Positions 1 through 8,079 of a DNA stretch of 64,000 nt are shown here, in pieces. Positions within the stretch are counted from its first letter, which is position 1. Each line of letters opens with the position of its first letter. The stretch covers positions 1 through 64,000 of the forward strand of contig JAOUOS010000013.1 in the NCBI GenBank assembly GCA_029880285.1. The letters run 5' to 3'. Both the position numbers and the translations under genes were made by a program. Origin of the DNA: Spirochaetia bacterium (GTDB lineage Bacteria > Spirochaetota > Leptospiria > Turneriellales > JAOUOS01). The notes under the pieces were generated by a model, which saw only the letters and a program-made list of their open reading frames with translations, searched no databases and was not told the DNA's origin.

Positions 1-277
1 CCGGCCCGTTTGTTATGCTGTCGCCGCAATATCCGGTAAGAACGCCAGCTACTGAGCTACAAGTAGAATCGCATACAGTACATGATGTTTCGCCGTAAAG
101 GCATGACTCTGTAATAGTATTACCATCATCACACCCCTCATTTTCTTCTATTATATTATTGCCGCAAACCGCCAGAGGCCCCACATCTGTAATACTTTCA
201 ATATTCTCTTTTGAACAATTGACAGAAAAGGCGCTCATAAGAACGATCAAAATTAAAAACATGATATTTTTTTTCAT
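1..277 (-). CDS. Cysteine-rich lipoprotein, DUF4215-like repeats (5' part only; continues past the left edge)
   Basis: The minus-strand frame opens with ATG at 277 and stays open to base 1, giving 92 residues. A hydrophobic segment (residues 5-17) ends in a lipobox-like FSVNC, so the protein is probably a lipoprotein anchored at Cys21. The mature part has CGNNIIEENEGCDDGN and CGDSITNG, which is the pattern of Myxococcus-type disulphide/DUF4215 repeats (CGDG...EE.CDDGN). Such repeats occur in secreted and surface proteins with paired disulphides. A good ribosome site, AAGGGG at 284-289, supports the start. Function is unknown; the rest of the gene lies outside the window. Confidence 0.75.
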   Translation of the reverse strand, partial: MKKNIMFLILIVLMSAFSVNCSKENIESITDVGPLAVCGNNIIEENEGCDDGNTITESCLYGETSCTVCDSTCSSVAGVLTGYCGDSITNGP

Positions 278-522
278 TTTTTACCCCTTAAGATTTTATC
301 TATTATCTAAAATTTTTATCAACCCTTTATTAGAGTTAAATAAAAAAAATTTGTTATTTATACCACATAAATTGTACTTTGTCAATAGGCAATATTACCT
401 ATTTTCGCGCGTTTTTCAGGGAAAAATATCAATTTTATGGTATATTTAGGGATTATATTCTTTCTGTAAGAAAAAATTCAATAAACGCCCTAACCAGCAA
501 AAATATAGATCGATATTTCAAT

Positions 523-1122
523 TTAAATAGAAAGCCATGAAAGTATATTGTAATCTTGAAATATAAAATTTTCACTTCCCGCGTATACGACCGATCCGGC
601 GGATTTTTTCTGCAATTTATTGAGCCATTTCATTTGATTTATAAAATCGGGATGAAAAGTTTCTGAAGATTTTATTTCTGTAAGATCAAGATAATCTCCC
701 CTATCTTTTACCAGATCAACTCCATGGCCGTGTTGATCTCTCCAAAAATATAACGGAGCCTCGTTCCCTTTGCAAAAATAATCTTTCATGACTTCAGTAA
801 TGAACCAGTTTTTAAATATTTGTCCTCTTAATGGATGTACATTTAGTATATCGGGCGATTGTATGCGTAAAAGATAACAAAGTAATCCACTGTCATAAAA
901 ATAGACTTTGGGAGCTTTGATAATTCTCTTAGAAAAATTACGAAAGTGCGGTTGTAAAAAGAATATTACAAAAGAAGCCTCGAGAACGCCTGCCCAGGCT
1001 TTTGCGGTTGGCTGGGTAATACCCACATCTGCAGCAATTGCCGCGGTCCCAATAAAGTAAGCGCCCGATAATTTTGAAGCTGTTTTTTTAAATAATTCTG
1101 AATATGTCTTTGAAACACAGCC
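523..1122 (-). pseudogene. DUF4143/AAA_14-family ATPase, C-terminal remnant
   Basis: The frame is open from 1122 down to the stop at 523. It encodes the C-terminal part of the common AAA_14/DUF4143 proteins: a helix-turn-helix-like stretch (DVGITQPTAKAW), then LEASFVIFFLQPHFRN, KAPKVYFYDSGLLCYLL and a nuclease-like end with DLTEIKSS. These proteins are normally about 380-400 residues with an N-terminal P-loop ATPase domain. Here the ATPase half is missing. A stop lies directly upstream (1123-1125) and the first possible start is a GTG at 1026 inside the conserved domain. I read it as a truncated, non-functional relic. Confidence 0.7.
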
Positions 1123-1142
1123 TCATTATCTATCAAATGAAT

Positions 1143-1181
1143 ATATTGTCAATTCAAAATGGTATTTTAAATTGACAATAT
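1143..1181. terminator. 18-bp hairpin downstream of the BrnT/BrnA-like pair
   Basis: Arms at 1143-1160 and 1164-1181 match at 17 of 18 positions around a 3-nt loop. The hairpin lies 19 nt after the stop of the antitoxin gene and just before the broken ATPase frame. It could terminate the toxin-antitoxin transcript, though no long T-run follows. It could also mark the junction where the ATPase gene was truncated. Confidence 0.45.
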
Positions 1182-1199
1182 CAACGAATCGGAATGAAG

Positions 1200-1457
1200 T
1201 TAACCGATGGCGATTTTTTCTTCTAACCAATTTTTAATAATTTTATTAGAGCTTATACCTTTTTTCTTTTCTAGTTCATTTAATTTTTTAGATAATTTAA
1301 TGTCTAAAGTTATATTAAAAGTTTCTGACTTAATATCTATTTCACATTTAACTTCTTTTGATCTATCTAAAATTTCTGCTGAAGAATGACTATCCCAGTA
1401 ATTTCCCTTCTTTTTGTACTCTTTAATATCTTCATTGGTAATATTATTTTTTGCCAT
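1200..1457 (-). CDS. BrnA/CopG-type antitoxin (PF12441-like)
   Basis: This 85-residue protein has the layout of the CopG_antitoxin family (PF12441). It starts with a GNYWDSHSSAEILD segment, followed by a short strand (CEIDIKSETFNITLDI) and two helices ending in SSNKIIKNWLEEK, a ribbon-helix-helix DNA-binding fold. It should neutralise the toxin encoded just upstream (1444-1707, overlap 14 nt) and repress the shared promoter. Gene order toxin-then-antitoxin is typical of BrnT/BrnA. Family assignment is from sequence pattern only. Confidence 0.72.
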   Translation of the reverse strand: MAKNNITNEDIKEYKKKGNYWDSHSSAEILDRSKEVKCEIDIKSETFNITLDIKLSKKLNELEKKKGISSNKIIKNWLEEKIAIG

Positions 1458-1707
1458 AAAACCGTTTCTCCTTATTATCCATATCTCTGCACGATATAGG
1501 TAATATTTGATGATTCCCTTTATAAATAAAAAATACTATCAAATGTCTTCCGTTATTTGTTTTACCTAAAGCAAGGTATAAGTTCTCATTTTTTCGATGG
1601 CCTTTTTCTACAAATTGAACGTATGTCTTATTTTCAAAAACTTCTTCAACTTCTTTTTTATAAACCTTGTGCTTTACAATTAGTTTTTCAATAACTTCAT
1701 CAATCAA
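1444..1707 (-). CDS. BrnT-like ribonuclease toxin
   Basis: The 87-residue protein follows the BrnT plan: KHKVYKKEVEEVFENK near the N-terminus, then ENLYLALGKTNNGRHLIVFF, a central beta-sheet, and the C-terminal ISCRDMDNKEKRFY helix. BrnT toxins are RelE-fold ribonucleases that inhibit translation. The gene overlaps the antitoxin gene by 14 nt, so translation is probably coupled. It is 66 nt downstream of the response regulator gene on the same strand, so the pair may have its own promoter in that gap or be read through. The usual N-terminal FEWD motif is weak here. Confidence 0.7.
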   Translation of the reverse strand: MIDEVIEKLIVKHKVYKKEVEEVFENKTYVQFVEKGHRKNENLYLALGKTNNGRHLIVFFIYKGNHQILPISCRDMDNKEKRFYGKK

Positions 1708-1773
1708 GCCAAATAATTTTTTCTATTTTCAATTTAATCGTTCCTGTGTTATTTTTCAAATAAAAGTTTGTTA

Positions 1774-2421
1774 TTACAAAAAACCCATTTCATTGGCCTT
1801 TACCATCATTTCGGCCTGGCTGTGAATATTCAGCTTTTTATAAATATTTTGTATGTGATTTCTTAGAGTTTTTTCGCTTATATGAAGCGATTCGGCTGTT
1901 TTTTTTACCGAAGTGCCCGTAGATAAAATTTCAAGAATCTGCATTTCTCTTTGAGATAAAGATTCTGAATGAGTTGCCTCTGTATTAAGTTTAAAATTAT
2001 TTAATATTTTAGCCGCTACCGTAGGGGATATAACAGCACCGCCAGATACGACAGTTTCAAGAATAAAATCTACAGGAGGGGCCTCTGATTTTTCTATGTA
2101 ACTTTTAGCTCCCGCTTTTAACGCCTGCAGTATGGTTTCTTCTGAAGAAACAACAGTAATGATGATAATTTTTATTTTAGGATATTTTTGATTTATAAGC
2201 CGGGTAAGCTCTACGCCGTTAATACCGGGAAGGTTAATATCTATAAATAAAAAATTCTGCTTCCCTTTTTTATTATCATGCCAGTAGTGCTCGGCGCTTT
2301 GCCATGAGAAAACTTCTTTTACAGATTTATTTTTTTTTAATAATTCTGAAAAATGATCGCGAAATATTTTATTGTCTTCAATTACGCCAATAGTTAGATT
2401 TGGTATTTTAGATTTTGTCAT
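1774..2421 (-). CDS. NarL/FixJ-type response regulator
   Basis: The protein is 215 residues with a receiver domain (about 8-125) and a LuxR-type helix-turn-helix (about 152-215). The acidic pocket is E15/D16, the phospho-acceptor is D61 in FIDINLPG, and K111 is the conserved lysine. The DNA-binding domain shows LSQREMQILEILSTG and SEKTLRNHIQNIYKKL. It should be a phosphorylation-controlled transcription factor. No histidine kinase is adjacent, so it is an orphan here. The cytochrome genes at 2532-3925 lie upstream on the same strand and are possible targets by position only. Confidence 0.9.
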   Translation of the reverse strand: MTKSKIPNLTIGVIEDNKIFRDHFSELLKKNKSVKEVFSWQSAEHYWHDNKKGKQNFLFIDINLPGINGVELTRLINQKYPKIKIIIITVVSSEETILQALKAGAKSYIEKSEAPPVDFILETVVSGGAVISPTVAAKILNNFKLNTEATHSESLSQREMQILEILSTGTSVKKTAESLHISEKTLRNHIQNIYKKLNIHSQAEMMVKANEMGFL

Positions 2422-2531
2422 TGGCTATTTATATTACAATTAATTAGGTCATTTTTTTATATGATATGTCAAGATAAAAATCTTATTATAAATAAGAATT
2501 GATATAGAGAAAATTATAATTTTTTTAAAAT

Positions 2532-3362
2532 TTAATCGTCGTCATCATGATCTTCATGTTCATCATCATCATCGTCCGCATGTTCTTTTTTATATTTTCT
2601 ACCGGGATTTTTAGAGCCAGGATTTCGTAAATGATCATATTTTCCCGATTTCCAGATTCTTTCGGCTTCGTGTTCGTCGCCGCTTCTGTGGCACAATTCA
2701 CATTTTTCATAATCTCTTATGCCTTCTTCTATGTGTTCTCTTTCAATTTTTCGGGGGGAGTGTTCATGGCAGCTGTAGCAGGTATATTTTTTATAGTCTT
2801 TATCAAGATGACAGTCTTTGCATCTGGATGGATGATGTCTGTCAAAGCGAAAGTATTTAGTATGATTAAATTTTGCGGGTAACCAGCGTCTTGTGTCGTG
2901 GCAATCTAAGCATTGTTGATTTTTTTCATGTAAACTATCCGCAGGAATTTGATGGCATGCCGTACAGTTCTTTTGTAAAGAAAGTTCTAATACATCATGT
3001 GAAAATTCACGAATTAAGATTTTAGGCTCTAGGCCAGCGTGATCTGTATGGCAAACGCCGCATGTTTCTTTTGAAAGAGATGCGTGAAATAAAATTTTCT
3101 TTTTATCTTCAGTTTTAGTGACTTTTGTGCCATCTACCGTAAAATGACCTATATTTTTTGGTTTATGACATGATATACATTTTTCACTAGAAATCCCCTG
3201 AAAGATATCATGACATTTTAAGCAGTTCTCTTCAAGTTTCGTATGGCCCTTTGACAAATTTCCCGGGTTTATGGTTTGTTTTGGATATTTGTAGATTAAA
3301 AAAAATACCGTAATTAGCGCCGCTGTTAAATACAATATGCGAATCATTAGAATTTTTCCCAA
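2532..3362 (-). CDS. Octahaem c-type cytochrome with Asp/His-rich tail
   Basis: The 276-residue protein has one N-terminal hydrophobic segment (about 5-24, uncleaved anchor or signal) and eight CxxCH haem c sites, at residues 47, 62, 101, 133, 151, 181, 195 and 221 (first Cys). Several extra His are available as distal ligands. The last 16 residues (261-276) are almost only Asp, Glu and His, which looks like a metal-binding tail. The start overlaps the end of the cytochrome b gene by 16 nt, so both are probably made together. The expected role is periplasmic electron transfer, with the membrane cytochrome as donor. I cannot assign the terminal acceptor. It resembles the cytochrome c3/NapC-like multihaem group rather than a named enzyme. 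Confidence 0.85.
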   Translation of the reverse strand: MGKILMIRILYLTAALITVFFLIYKYPKQTINPGNLSKGHTKLEENCLKCHDIFQGISSEKCISCHKPKNIGHFTVDGTKVTKTEDKKKILFHASLSKETCGVCHTDHAGLEPKILIREFSHDVLELSLQKNCTACHQIPADSLHEKNQQCLDCHDTRRWLPAKFNHTKYFRFDRHHPSRCKDCHLDKDYKKYTCYSCHEHSPRKIEREHIEEGIRDYEKCELCHRSGDEHEAERIWKSGKYDHLRNPGSKNPGRKYKKEHADDDDDEHEDHDDDD

Positions 3363-3925
3363 AACATAAAAATAGTTATTATATGAGCTAAAGCTAATAC
3401 CGCGAAAGCAGAAGTAATAGGTTTATGAATAACGCGCCACTGGTTGACAGTTTTTACCGCTATGGAATCCCAGAAAATTTTTGATTCAATTTCATTTTCT
3501 GAAAGCCCACTTTTTAAAAAGATTTCTTTTCTATTTTTTAATGTGTCTTTTGCTGTTTGCACCAGATAGCGGCCCGCTAAACCGCTGCCTGCAGCGATAA
3601 GCATGGCAATAGAAGCCGCCCATGGAAGATAAGCGTTAAAGTGAATTCCTGAATGAATTAAAACCAATAGAGTTCCAAGCCATGAAAAAAATTCATGCAG
3701 CTGTAAGTAAAATTTAGGAGAGCCTTCTGTTATGATTTTTCTCTTTCTTAAAGAATAGAGAAATGAAGCAATAATAAATAAAGTACCGGGGATGCCAAGG
3801 TATCTGCCTATCCATGCCAGTTCAAAAAGATGTAAAAATAAATCTATGATAATGGTAAATATCACTAACGAAAAGAACCATACAACAGAAGGTATTATAT
3901 CTTTTGTTAAAACAGAATGCTTCAT
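3347..3925 (-). CDS. Membrane cytochrome b-like protein (bis-histidine dihaem)
   Basis: This 192-residue protein has about four to five membrane segments (residues 12-34, 43-58, 77-96, 101-119, 164-188). His77 and His91 lie 14 residues apart in one helix region, and His167 and His181 are 14 apart in the last. This is the classic spacing for two stacked b haems ligated between two helices. The gene runs directly into the octahaem cytochrome gene (16-nt overlap). Together they suggest a quinol-oxidising module that hands electrons to periplasmic haems. No exact family could be named; cytochrome b561/ferric reductase-like membrane proteins are the closest type. Confidence 0.72.
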   Translation of the reverse strand: MKHSVLTKDIIPSVVWFFSLVIFTIIIDLFLHLFELAWIGRYLGIPGTLFIIASFLYSLRKRKIITEGSPKFYLQLHEFFSWLGTLLVLIHSGIHFNAYLPWAASIAMLIAAGSGLAGRYLVQTAKDTLKNRKEIFLKSGLSENEIESKIFWDSIAVKTVNQWRVIHKPITSAFAVLALAHIITIFMFWEKF

Positions 3926-4163
3926 ATGATGAGTAATTTTATACTTGATATCTTTATTTAGTTGAGAATAACAAAATATAGAACTTTTTTAAGTAAAAGA
4001 CCAAAATATTTATGAAACGAATTCATTTTTCGATGCGATAGGTTCTGACAAGATATTCATTTTTTTAGTTCATTATTGATTTCAAATCTGTGTCAAAAAG
4101 TAAGCAATCACCGGAGTTTTAGCGCGACGTAACACTTAATACGGAAATCTCATACCTATAGAT

Positions 4164-4949
4164 TTAAAAATCGATACCCCACTGGCAGTCAAATAAGGGA
4201 AAAAACTTCCAATCAGGGGCCGATTTATCATACGGCATAGGGCTTAAAGCAAATTTATATCCGGCTGAAACTCGAAAACCTTTTGAAAAATGATAAGATA
4301 AAAGAAAAGAATTTTCAAATGCCCAGTTGTTGCGGTAATGGTTTAGTATAAATAAATCAAAATCGAAATTATAAAATAAATTATAAAATATATTGCCGTC
4401 AAAATCAAGACCGGTACGCCCAGAAGCTTTATTATGAAAAACAGACATTCTATGATAAGCCAGTACAAAATCAATAGTAGGGTAATCACTTTTACCAAAA
4501 TTTTCAGATAAATATAAAGTAAAAGCAGGGGTTATCATAATATGTTTATTGATGTAAAATGATAAATAAGCCGTATTTGTTAATACAAAAATATGGGGAA
4601 CTTTTGAAAGAGGCGGCAGAAGACCTATGCCATCTTTTGCAAAAGCTCTTAAAAACGGCGTAGGGTAATAAATGCCGTGTTCAGTCGCGAAAAATCCGCT
4701 CAACAAATTATCCCATGATTTTTTTAAGAAAAAATTTGGTATTAAAGCGTTCCAAAAAGGAAAGGTAGAAAGTTCTATATTATCGGTTAAACCATATTGA
4801 AGAGGTTGAAACAAACCAATTTCAAAACGATTTTTAGGAACCACCTTACCCGTACCTATGGGCCAGTTTGAATTTACGGAATATAATAAATTAACAGAGA
4901 AGATTGATAAAGAAAAAAGAACTATAATTTTAATTTTTTTCATAATCAT
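4164..4949 (-). CDS. Predicted outer-membrane beta-barrel protein
   Basis: The 261-residue product has a signal peptide (residues 3-25, ending near LLYS). It is followed by an aromatic-rich mature part with alternating strands such as NRFEIGLFQPLQYGLTDNIEL and VSAGYKFALSPM, ending in phenylalanine. These are features of outer-membrane barrels. It sits 5 nt after the phosphatase-family gene on the same strand, so the two are probably one transcript. The family is not recognised. ATG at 4949 is followed at codon 3 by another ATG (4943), and either could be used. Confidence 0.6.
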   Translation of the reverse strand: MIMKKIKIIVLFSLSIFSVNLLYSVNSNWPIGTGKVVPKNRFEIGLFQPLQYGLTDNIELSTFPFWNALIPNFFLKKSWDNLLSGFFATEHGIYYPTPFLRAFAKDGIGLLPPLSKVPHIFVLTNTAYLSFYINKHIMITPAFTLYLSENFGKSDYPTIDFVLAYHRMSVFHNKASGRTGLDFDGNIFYNLFYNFDFDLFILNHYRNNWAFENSFLLSYHFSKGFRVSAGYKFALSPMPYDKSAPDWKFFPLFDCQWGIDF

Positions 4950-4954
4950 TATAT

Positions 4955-6022
4955 TTATGGAATGTTGACCTCAACTGTTAAGGGCGCGTGATCAGAAAGT
5001 GGCATTGTATCATTTTGATGAACGAAGCCCGTTCCCGATACAATGGTTAAATTGGTAAAAATATAATCTAATTTTCGGTTCCAAAATCCGTTTTTATTGG
5101 TAGTATGGGTGTAATAGGGCGCGTTTTGCTCTTCTGTATTGCCATATTCAGCTAAAGAAATTGCCGGATTATATAACGCGTAAAGTTCATCAAGCCATGT
5201 TTTTTCTTCTGAATAATCGTCGGCGATGTATGTTTCTTCGCATATAGAATCGGGAAAGTTACTTGTTTTCGCGCTGTTAGGCGGAACCGTATTTAAATCG
5301 CCAGCACCTATTAAATTTTCACCTTCCACTTTTAATTTGTCAAGCTCTTTCTTAAATATATCAATTTGTTTCTTTTTAGTGCCATCTGTTGAATAGGCCG
5401 CCGCATGAATTCCCGCAACATAAATGTTTTTACCGCCGCTTAAATTTATATTTGTTTTTAAAATGTTTCTTTTAAGATAAAAGTATTTATCTAGATCAGG
5501 TTGATCTGACCTTAAAGGCAGCGCGATTCTTTCTGCCGATATGAATTTCCATCGTGAAAAAATGGCGTTACCGCTGTCAACCCGGCCTATACCGTCACTG
5601 GGAACATAATCGGCCTTCCATTGTGACGCATAAGCCGCGTAATTTAGCTGGGTTCTATCAAGAATATACTGAACCTGATCTATGTATGCGGCTCTTTTTG
5701 AATTAATATCAATCTCCTGAACAATAAGAATATCGGGATTGTATTCATTTATTTTTTTAATGAGATTGTCTAAATTTTTAGTTACTTCGTTTTCAGTCAT
5801 TAAAACTCTTTTATCATAGCAGTCAAAAAAAAAGTCTATTCGTCCGCCGCCAAATTTAATATTCCAGTTCATTATTTTTAAAACAGCAGGGGGAGACGTA
5901 GCTGTTGTTTTGGATTTTGATTCATATAAAACGGCGTCTTCAAGATCATCAAATTCAGTGTTAAAAAAATCGCATGAGAAGAACAAAAGTAAGATAGTTA
6001 AAATGTACAAGCGGAAGATCAT
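4955..6022 (-). CDS. Exported endonuclease/exonuclease/phosphatase-family lipoprotein
   Basis: The protein belongs to the EEP (DNase I-like) superfamily. It has MNWNIKF (Asn), VQEIDIN (Glu), SGNAIFSR, AGDLNT and the C-terminal SDHAPL catalytic His. I start at ATG 6022 because it places a signal peptide (RLYILTILLLFFSC) directly at the N-terminus with a lipobox Cys. A longer frame to a TTG at 6091 exists but puts 23 extra residues ahead of the signal. EEP members hydrolyse phosphodiesters or phosphomonoesters (DNA, sphingomyelin, inositol phosphates). The substrate cannot be told from sequence. It is probably attached to the periplasmic or outer membrane and cotranscribed with the barrel gene at 4164-4949. 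Confidence 0.82.
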   Translation of the reverse strand: MIFRLYILTILLLFFSCDFFNTEFDDLEDAVLYESKSKTTATSPPAVLKIMNWNIKFGGGRIDFFFDCYDKRVLMTENEVTKNLDNLIKKINEYNPDILIVQEIDINSKRAAYIDQVQYILDRTQLNYAAYASQWKADYVPSDGIGRVDSGNAIFSRWKFISAERIALPLRSDQPDLDKYFYLKRNILKTNINLSGGKNIYVAGIHAAAYSTDGTKKKQIDIFKKELDKLKVEGENLIGAGDLNTVPPNSAKTSNFPDSICEETYIADDYSEEKTWLDELYALYNPAISLAEYGNTEEQNAPYYTHTTNKNGFWNRKLDYIFTNLTIVSGTGFVHQNDTMPLSDHAPLTVEVNIP

Positions 6023-6143
6023 AATCCATGTTCTTTTTGGGGAATTAAGCGGCAATTGAAATTTAATATATGCTATGGAAAACCAGAGCAATTTTTTTTT
6101 GAATATGCGGTATATATTTATATTTTAGGGGTATTACATTTAT

Positions 6144-6659
6144 ATGAAATGTAGAAAACAGCCGCTTTGGGCAAAAGCAAAGATAAATAATGTATGGGAA
6201 GTACGAATAGATTTATTAACATGGGAAAAAATAATCTATACGGCTAAAAAAAGAAAGAAAACATACTCTTGGATTGTCAGATATTGCGTTTTTAGCTTGT
6301 TAAAAGTTAAAAATCTTCGTTGGACAAAAAGAATGCAGAATTTGAATCAAGAATTAAAATATAATTTAAAAGAAAAAAAACATCGCCATATGCTTTGTTT
6401 ATATGGTCAAGATGAAATTCTTTTAAGAAACAGTGCTTTAATTTTAGGTGTTTCTGTTTCTAAGATGATAAGACTTGCTATAGCTGTTTATATTGATAGA
6501 GTATTAAATGGGATGACCAGTAATAGTAATTTGTTTTGGCAAGGTATAAAGATTTATTCAAAAATAAAGTATTTTCGTTCTATGAGAGAAAATTATATAG
6601 CTATGGTTTTTCATAACTATAAAAAATTTTTAATAGAAGAATATTGGGGTTTTTCATAA
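6144..6659 (+). CDS. DUF1564-like protein, possible ribbon-helix-helix
   Basis: The 171-residue basic protein is unlike its neighbours. Residues 103-135 (MLCLYGQDEILLRNSALILG, then VSVSKMIRLAIAVYID) resemble the C-terminal part of DUF1564, a family expanded in Leptospira, with a short strand and two helices as in ribbon-helix-helix proteins. A similar strand/helix unit may occur at the N-terminus (WEVRIDLLTWEKIIYTAKK). An AGGGGT ribosome site lies about 14 nt before the ATG. Function is unknown; DNA binding is only an inference. It starts on the plus strand, divergent from the phosphatase operon, and is followed after 4 nt by a lipoprotein gene. Confidence 0.5.
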   Translation: MKCRKQPLWAKAKINNVWEVRIDLLTWEKIIYTAKKRKKTYSWIVRYCVFSLLKVKNLRWTKRMQNLNQELKYNLKEKKHRHMLCLYGQDEILLRNSALILGVSVSKMIRLAIAVYIDRVLNGMTSNSNLFWQGIKIYSKIKYFRSMRENYIAMVFHNYKKFLIEEYWGFS

Positions 6660-6663
6660 TTCA

Positions 6664-7113
6664 ATGCATAATTTTATAAAATTACTTTTACTTATATCTT
6701 TAATTCTCTGTTCCTGCGCGTTACCATGGGACATTGTTAAAGAAAGAAAAATAATGTCAAAATTTCATCGTCGCTTGATATGGGAGAAGGGAAAGGATAA
6801 AAGGTGTAATGAGGAATTTGTTATAAAAAGAATAAATGATGAGAATCGTTTTTACTATATATTAGCCGAACAGGAAAATTGCGCGGTTTTTATTAGTATT
6901 ACAGCAGATAGTGAAGAAAGTTTTTTCTTAAAGAAAATAGTAGTTATGACGAATGAAGAGACTATTACTTTTAATGATCTTAACTCAAAGCTAATTATAG
7001 AAAAAGTAGGATGGGGTAATAAAATAAACCTAAGCTGGAAAAATGATACTTTATTGTATAATATAAATTTATATTTAAAATCAAAAGATTATAGTGTATT
7101 TTATAATCTATAA
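6664..7113 (+). CDS. Small lipoprotein of unknown function
   Basis: The 149-residue product has a short signal (residues 5-17) ending in LILCSC, so lipid attachment at Cys16 or Cys18 is likely. The mature part is lysine-rich and mixed alpha/beta with no recognised domain. It begins 4 nt after the DUF1564-like gene and its stop directly abuts the convergent acetyltransferase gene at 7114. The two plus-strand genes form a small island between conserved metabolic genes. Confidence 0.6.
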   Translation: MHNFIKLLLLISLILCSCALPWDIVKERKIMSKFHRRLIWEKGKDKRCNEEFVIKRINDENRFYYILAEQENCAVFISITADSEESFFLKKIVVMTNEETITFNDLNSKLIIEKVGWGNKINLSWKNDTLLYNINLYLKSKDYSVFYNL

Positions 7114-8073
7114 TTATATTCCTGAACCTTGTGAGAATAAAGTTTCTTGAAGAGCAGCCTGTGTTATTTTGCTGCCAGCAGCTACATCTTCGGTGAGCCA
7201 TACATTGCCGCCTATAACAGAGTTCTTACCGATGGTTACTCTTCCTAAAATTGTTGCGCCGGAATAAATAATAACACCATCTTCAATAATGGGATGTCTG
7301 GGAATTCCTTTTATGGGGTTACCCTTTTTATCAAGAGGAAAGCTTTTCGCTCCCAGCGTAACCCCTTGATAAAGTCTAACATTATTGCCTATAATACATG
7401 TTTCGCCAATAACTACACCAGTGCCGTGGTCAATAAAAAATCCTTCACCTATAGTCGCGCCCGGATGAATATCAATTCCAGTTGTACTGTGAGCATGTTC
7501 TGTTATCATCCTTGGCAGCAGGGGTACATCTAAATTAAATAAGGCGTTTGCAAGGCGATAGCTGGTTATTGCGGTAACCCCAGGGTAGCAGAAAATGGTT
7601 TCTCCGGGAGAAGAAGCAGCAGGATCTCCATTGTACGCGGCTAAGACATCTTTAGCGGCTTTTTTTTGTATATCGGGAAGTTTTGCTAAAAAGTTTTTTG
7701 TGAGATCATACGAAATATTATTGCATTTTAAACATTCTTTTTCATGAGAGCATGAAAAACATAGACCTCTTCGTATTTGTTCAGCCAGCTCACGCTGTAA
7801 TGTATCAAGAGTGGCCCCAACATGAAAATGTAAATTTTGGATGGGTAGTTCAGACGGGCCAAAATATCCGGGGAAGAGTACCGCTTTTAGTTCTTCTATA
7901 ATAGAAAGTGTTACCTCTTTTGAAGGTAAAAGTTGAAAATGCGGATCCCAGTCTGCACGGTGAACCAGCATTTCATTTTTTGTTATTAATCTTTCAACCA
8001 GATCGGATAGAAAATTTTTATTCTCAGGATCAAGAGGAATTTTTGTGTCTGAAAATTTTTTAGAAGGTTTCAT
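7114..8073 (-). CDS. cysE: Serine O-acetyltransferase, EpsC type
   Basis: The 319-residue enzyme transfers acetyl from acetyl-CoA to L-serine, the first step of cysteine synthesis. The C-terminal half carries the left-handed beta-helix of hexapeptide repeats, with DIHPGATIGEGFFIDHGTGVV, then NNVRLYQGVTLG and GATILGRVTIG. The long N-terminal helical region, including a cysteine cluster CFSCSHEKECLKC, is typical of the EpsC form rather than the short CysE. The gene starts 6 nt after the cysK stop, so cysK and cysE are one operon. Confidence 0.93.
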   Translation of the reverse strand: MKPSKKFSDTKIPLDPENKNFLSDLVERLITKNEMLVHRADWDPHFQLLPSKEVTLSIIEELKAVLFPGYFGPSELPIQNLHFHVGATLDTLQRELAEQIRRGLCFSCSHEKECLKCNNISYDLTKNFLAKLPDIQKKAAKDVLAAYNGDPAASSPGETIFCYPGVTAITSYRLANALFNLDVPLLPRMITEHAHSTTGIDIHPGATIGEGFFIDHGTGVVIGETCIIGNNVRLYQGVTLGAKSFPLDKKGNPIKGIPRHPIIEDGVIIYSGATILGRVTIGKNSVIGGNVWLTEDVAAGSKITQAALQETLFSQGSGI

Positions 8074-8079
8074 TTCACG

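Noticed and set aside
159-449. Plus-strand open frame opposite the first lipoprotein
   Set aside because: It has no ribosome site or recognisable domain, and it lies over the better-supported minus-strand start and its upstream region.
2525-2710. Second open frame over the cytochrome tail
   Set aside because: It is the Asp/His codon run read in another frame.
6022-6091. Longer TTG start for the EEP lipoprotein
   Set aside because: It adds 23 residues before a clear signal peptide and has no better ribosome site.
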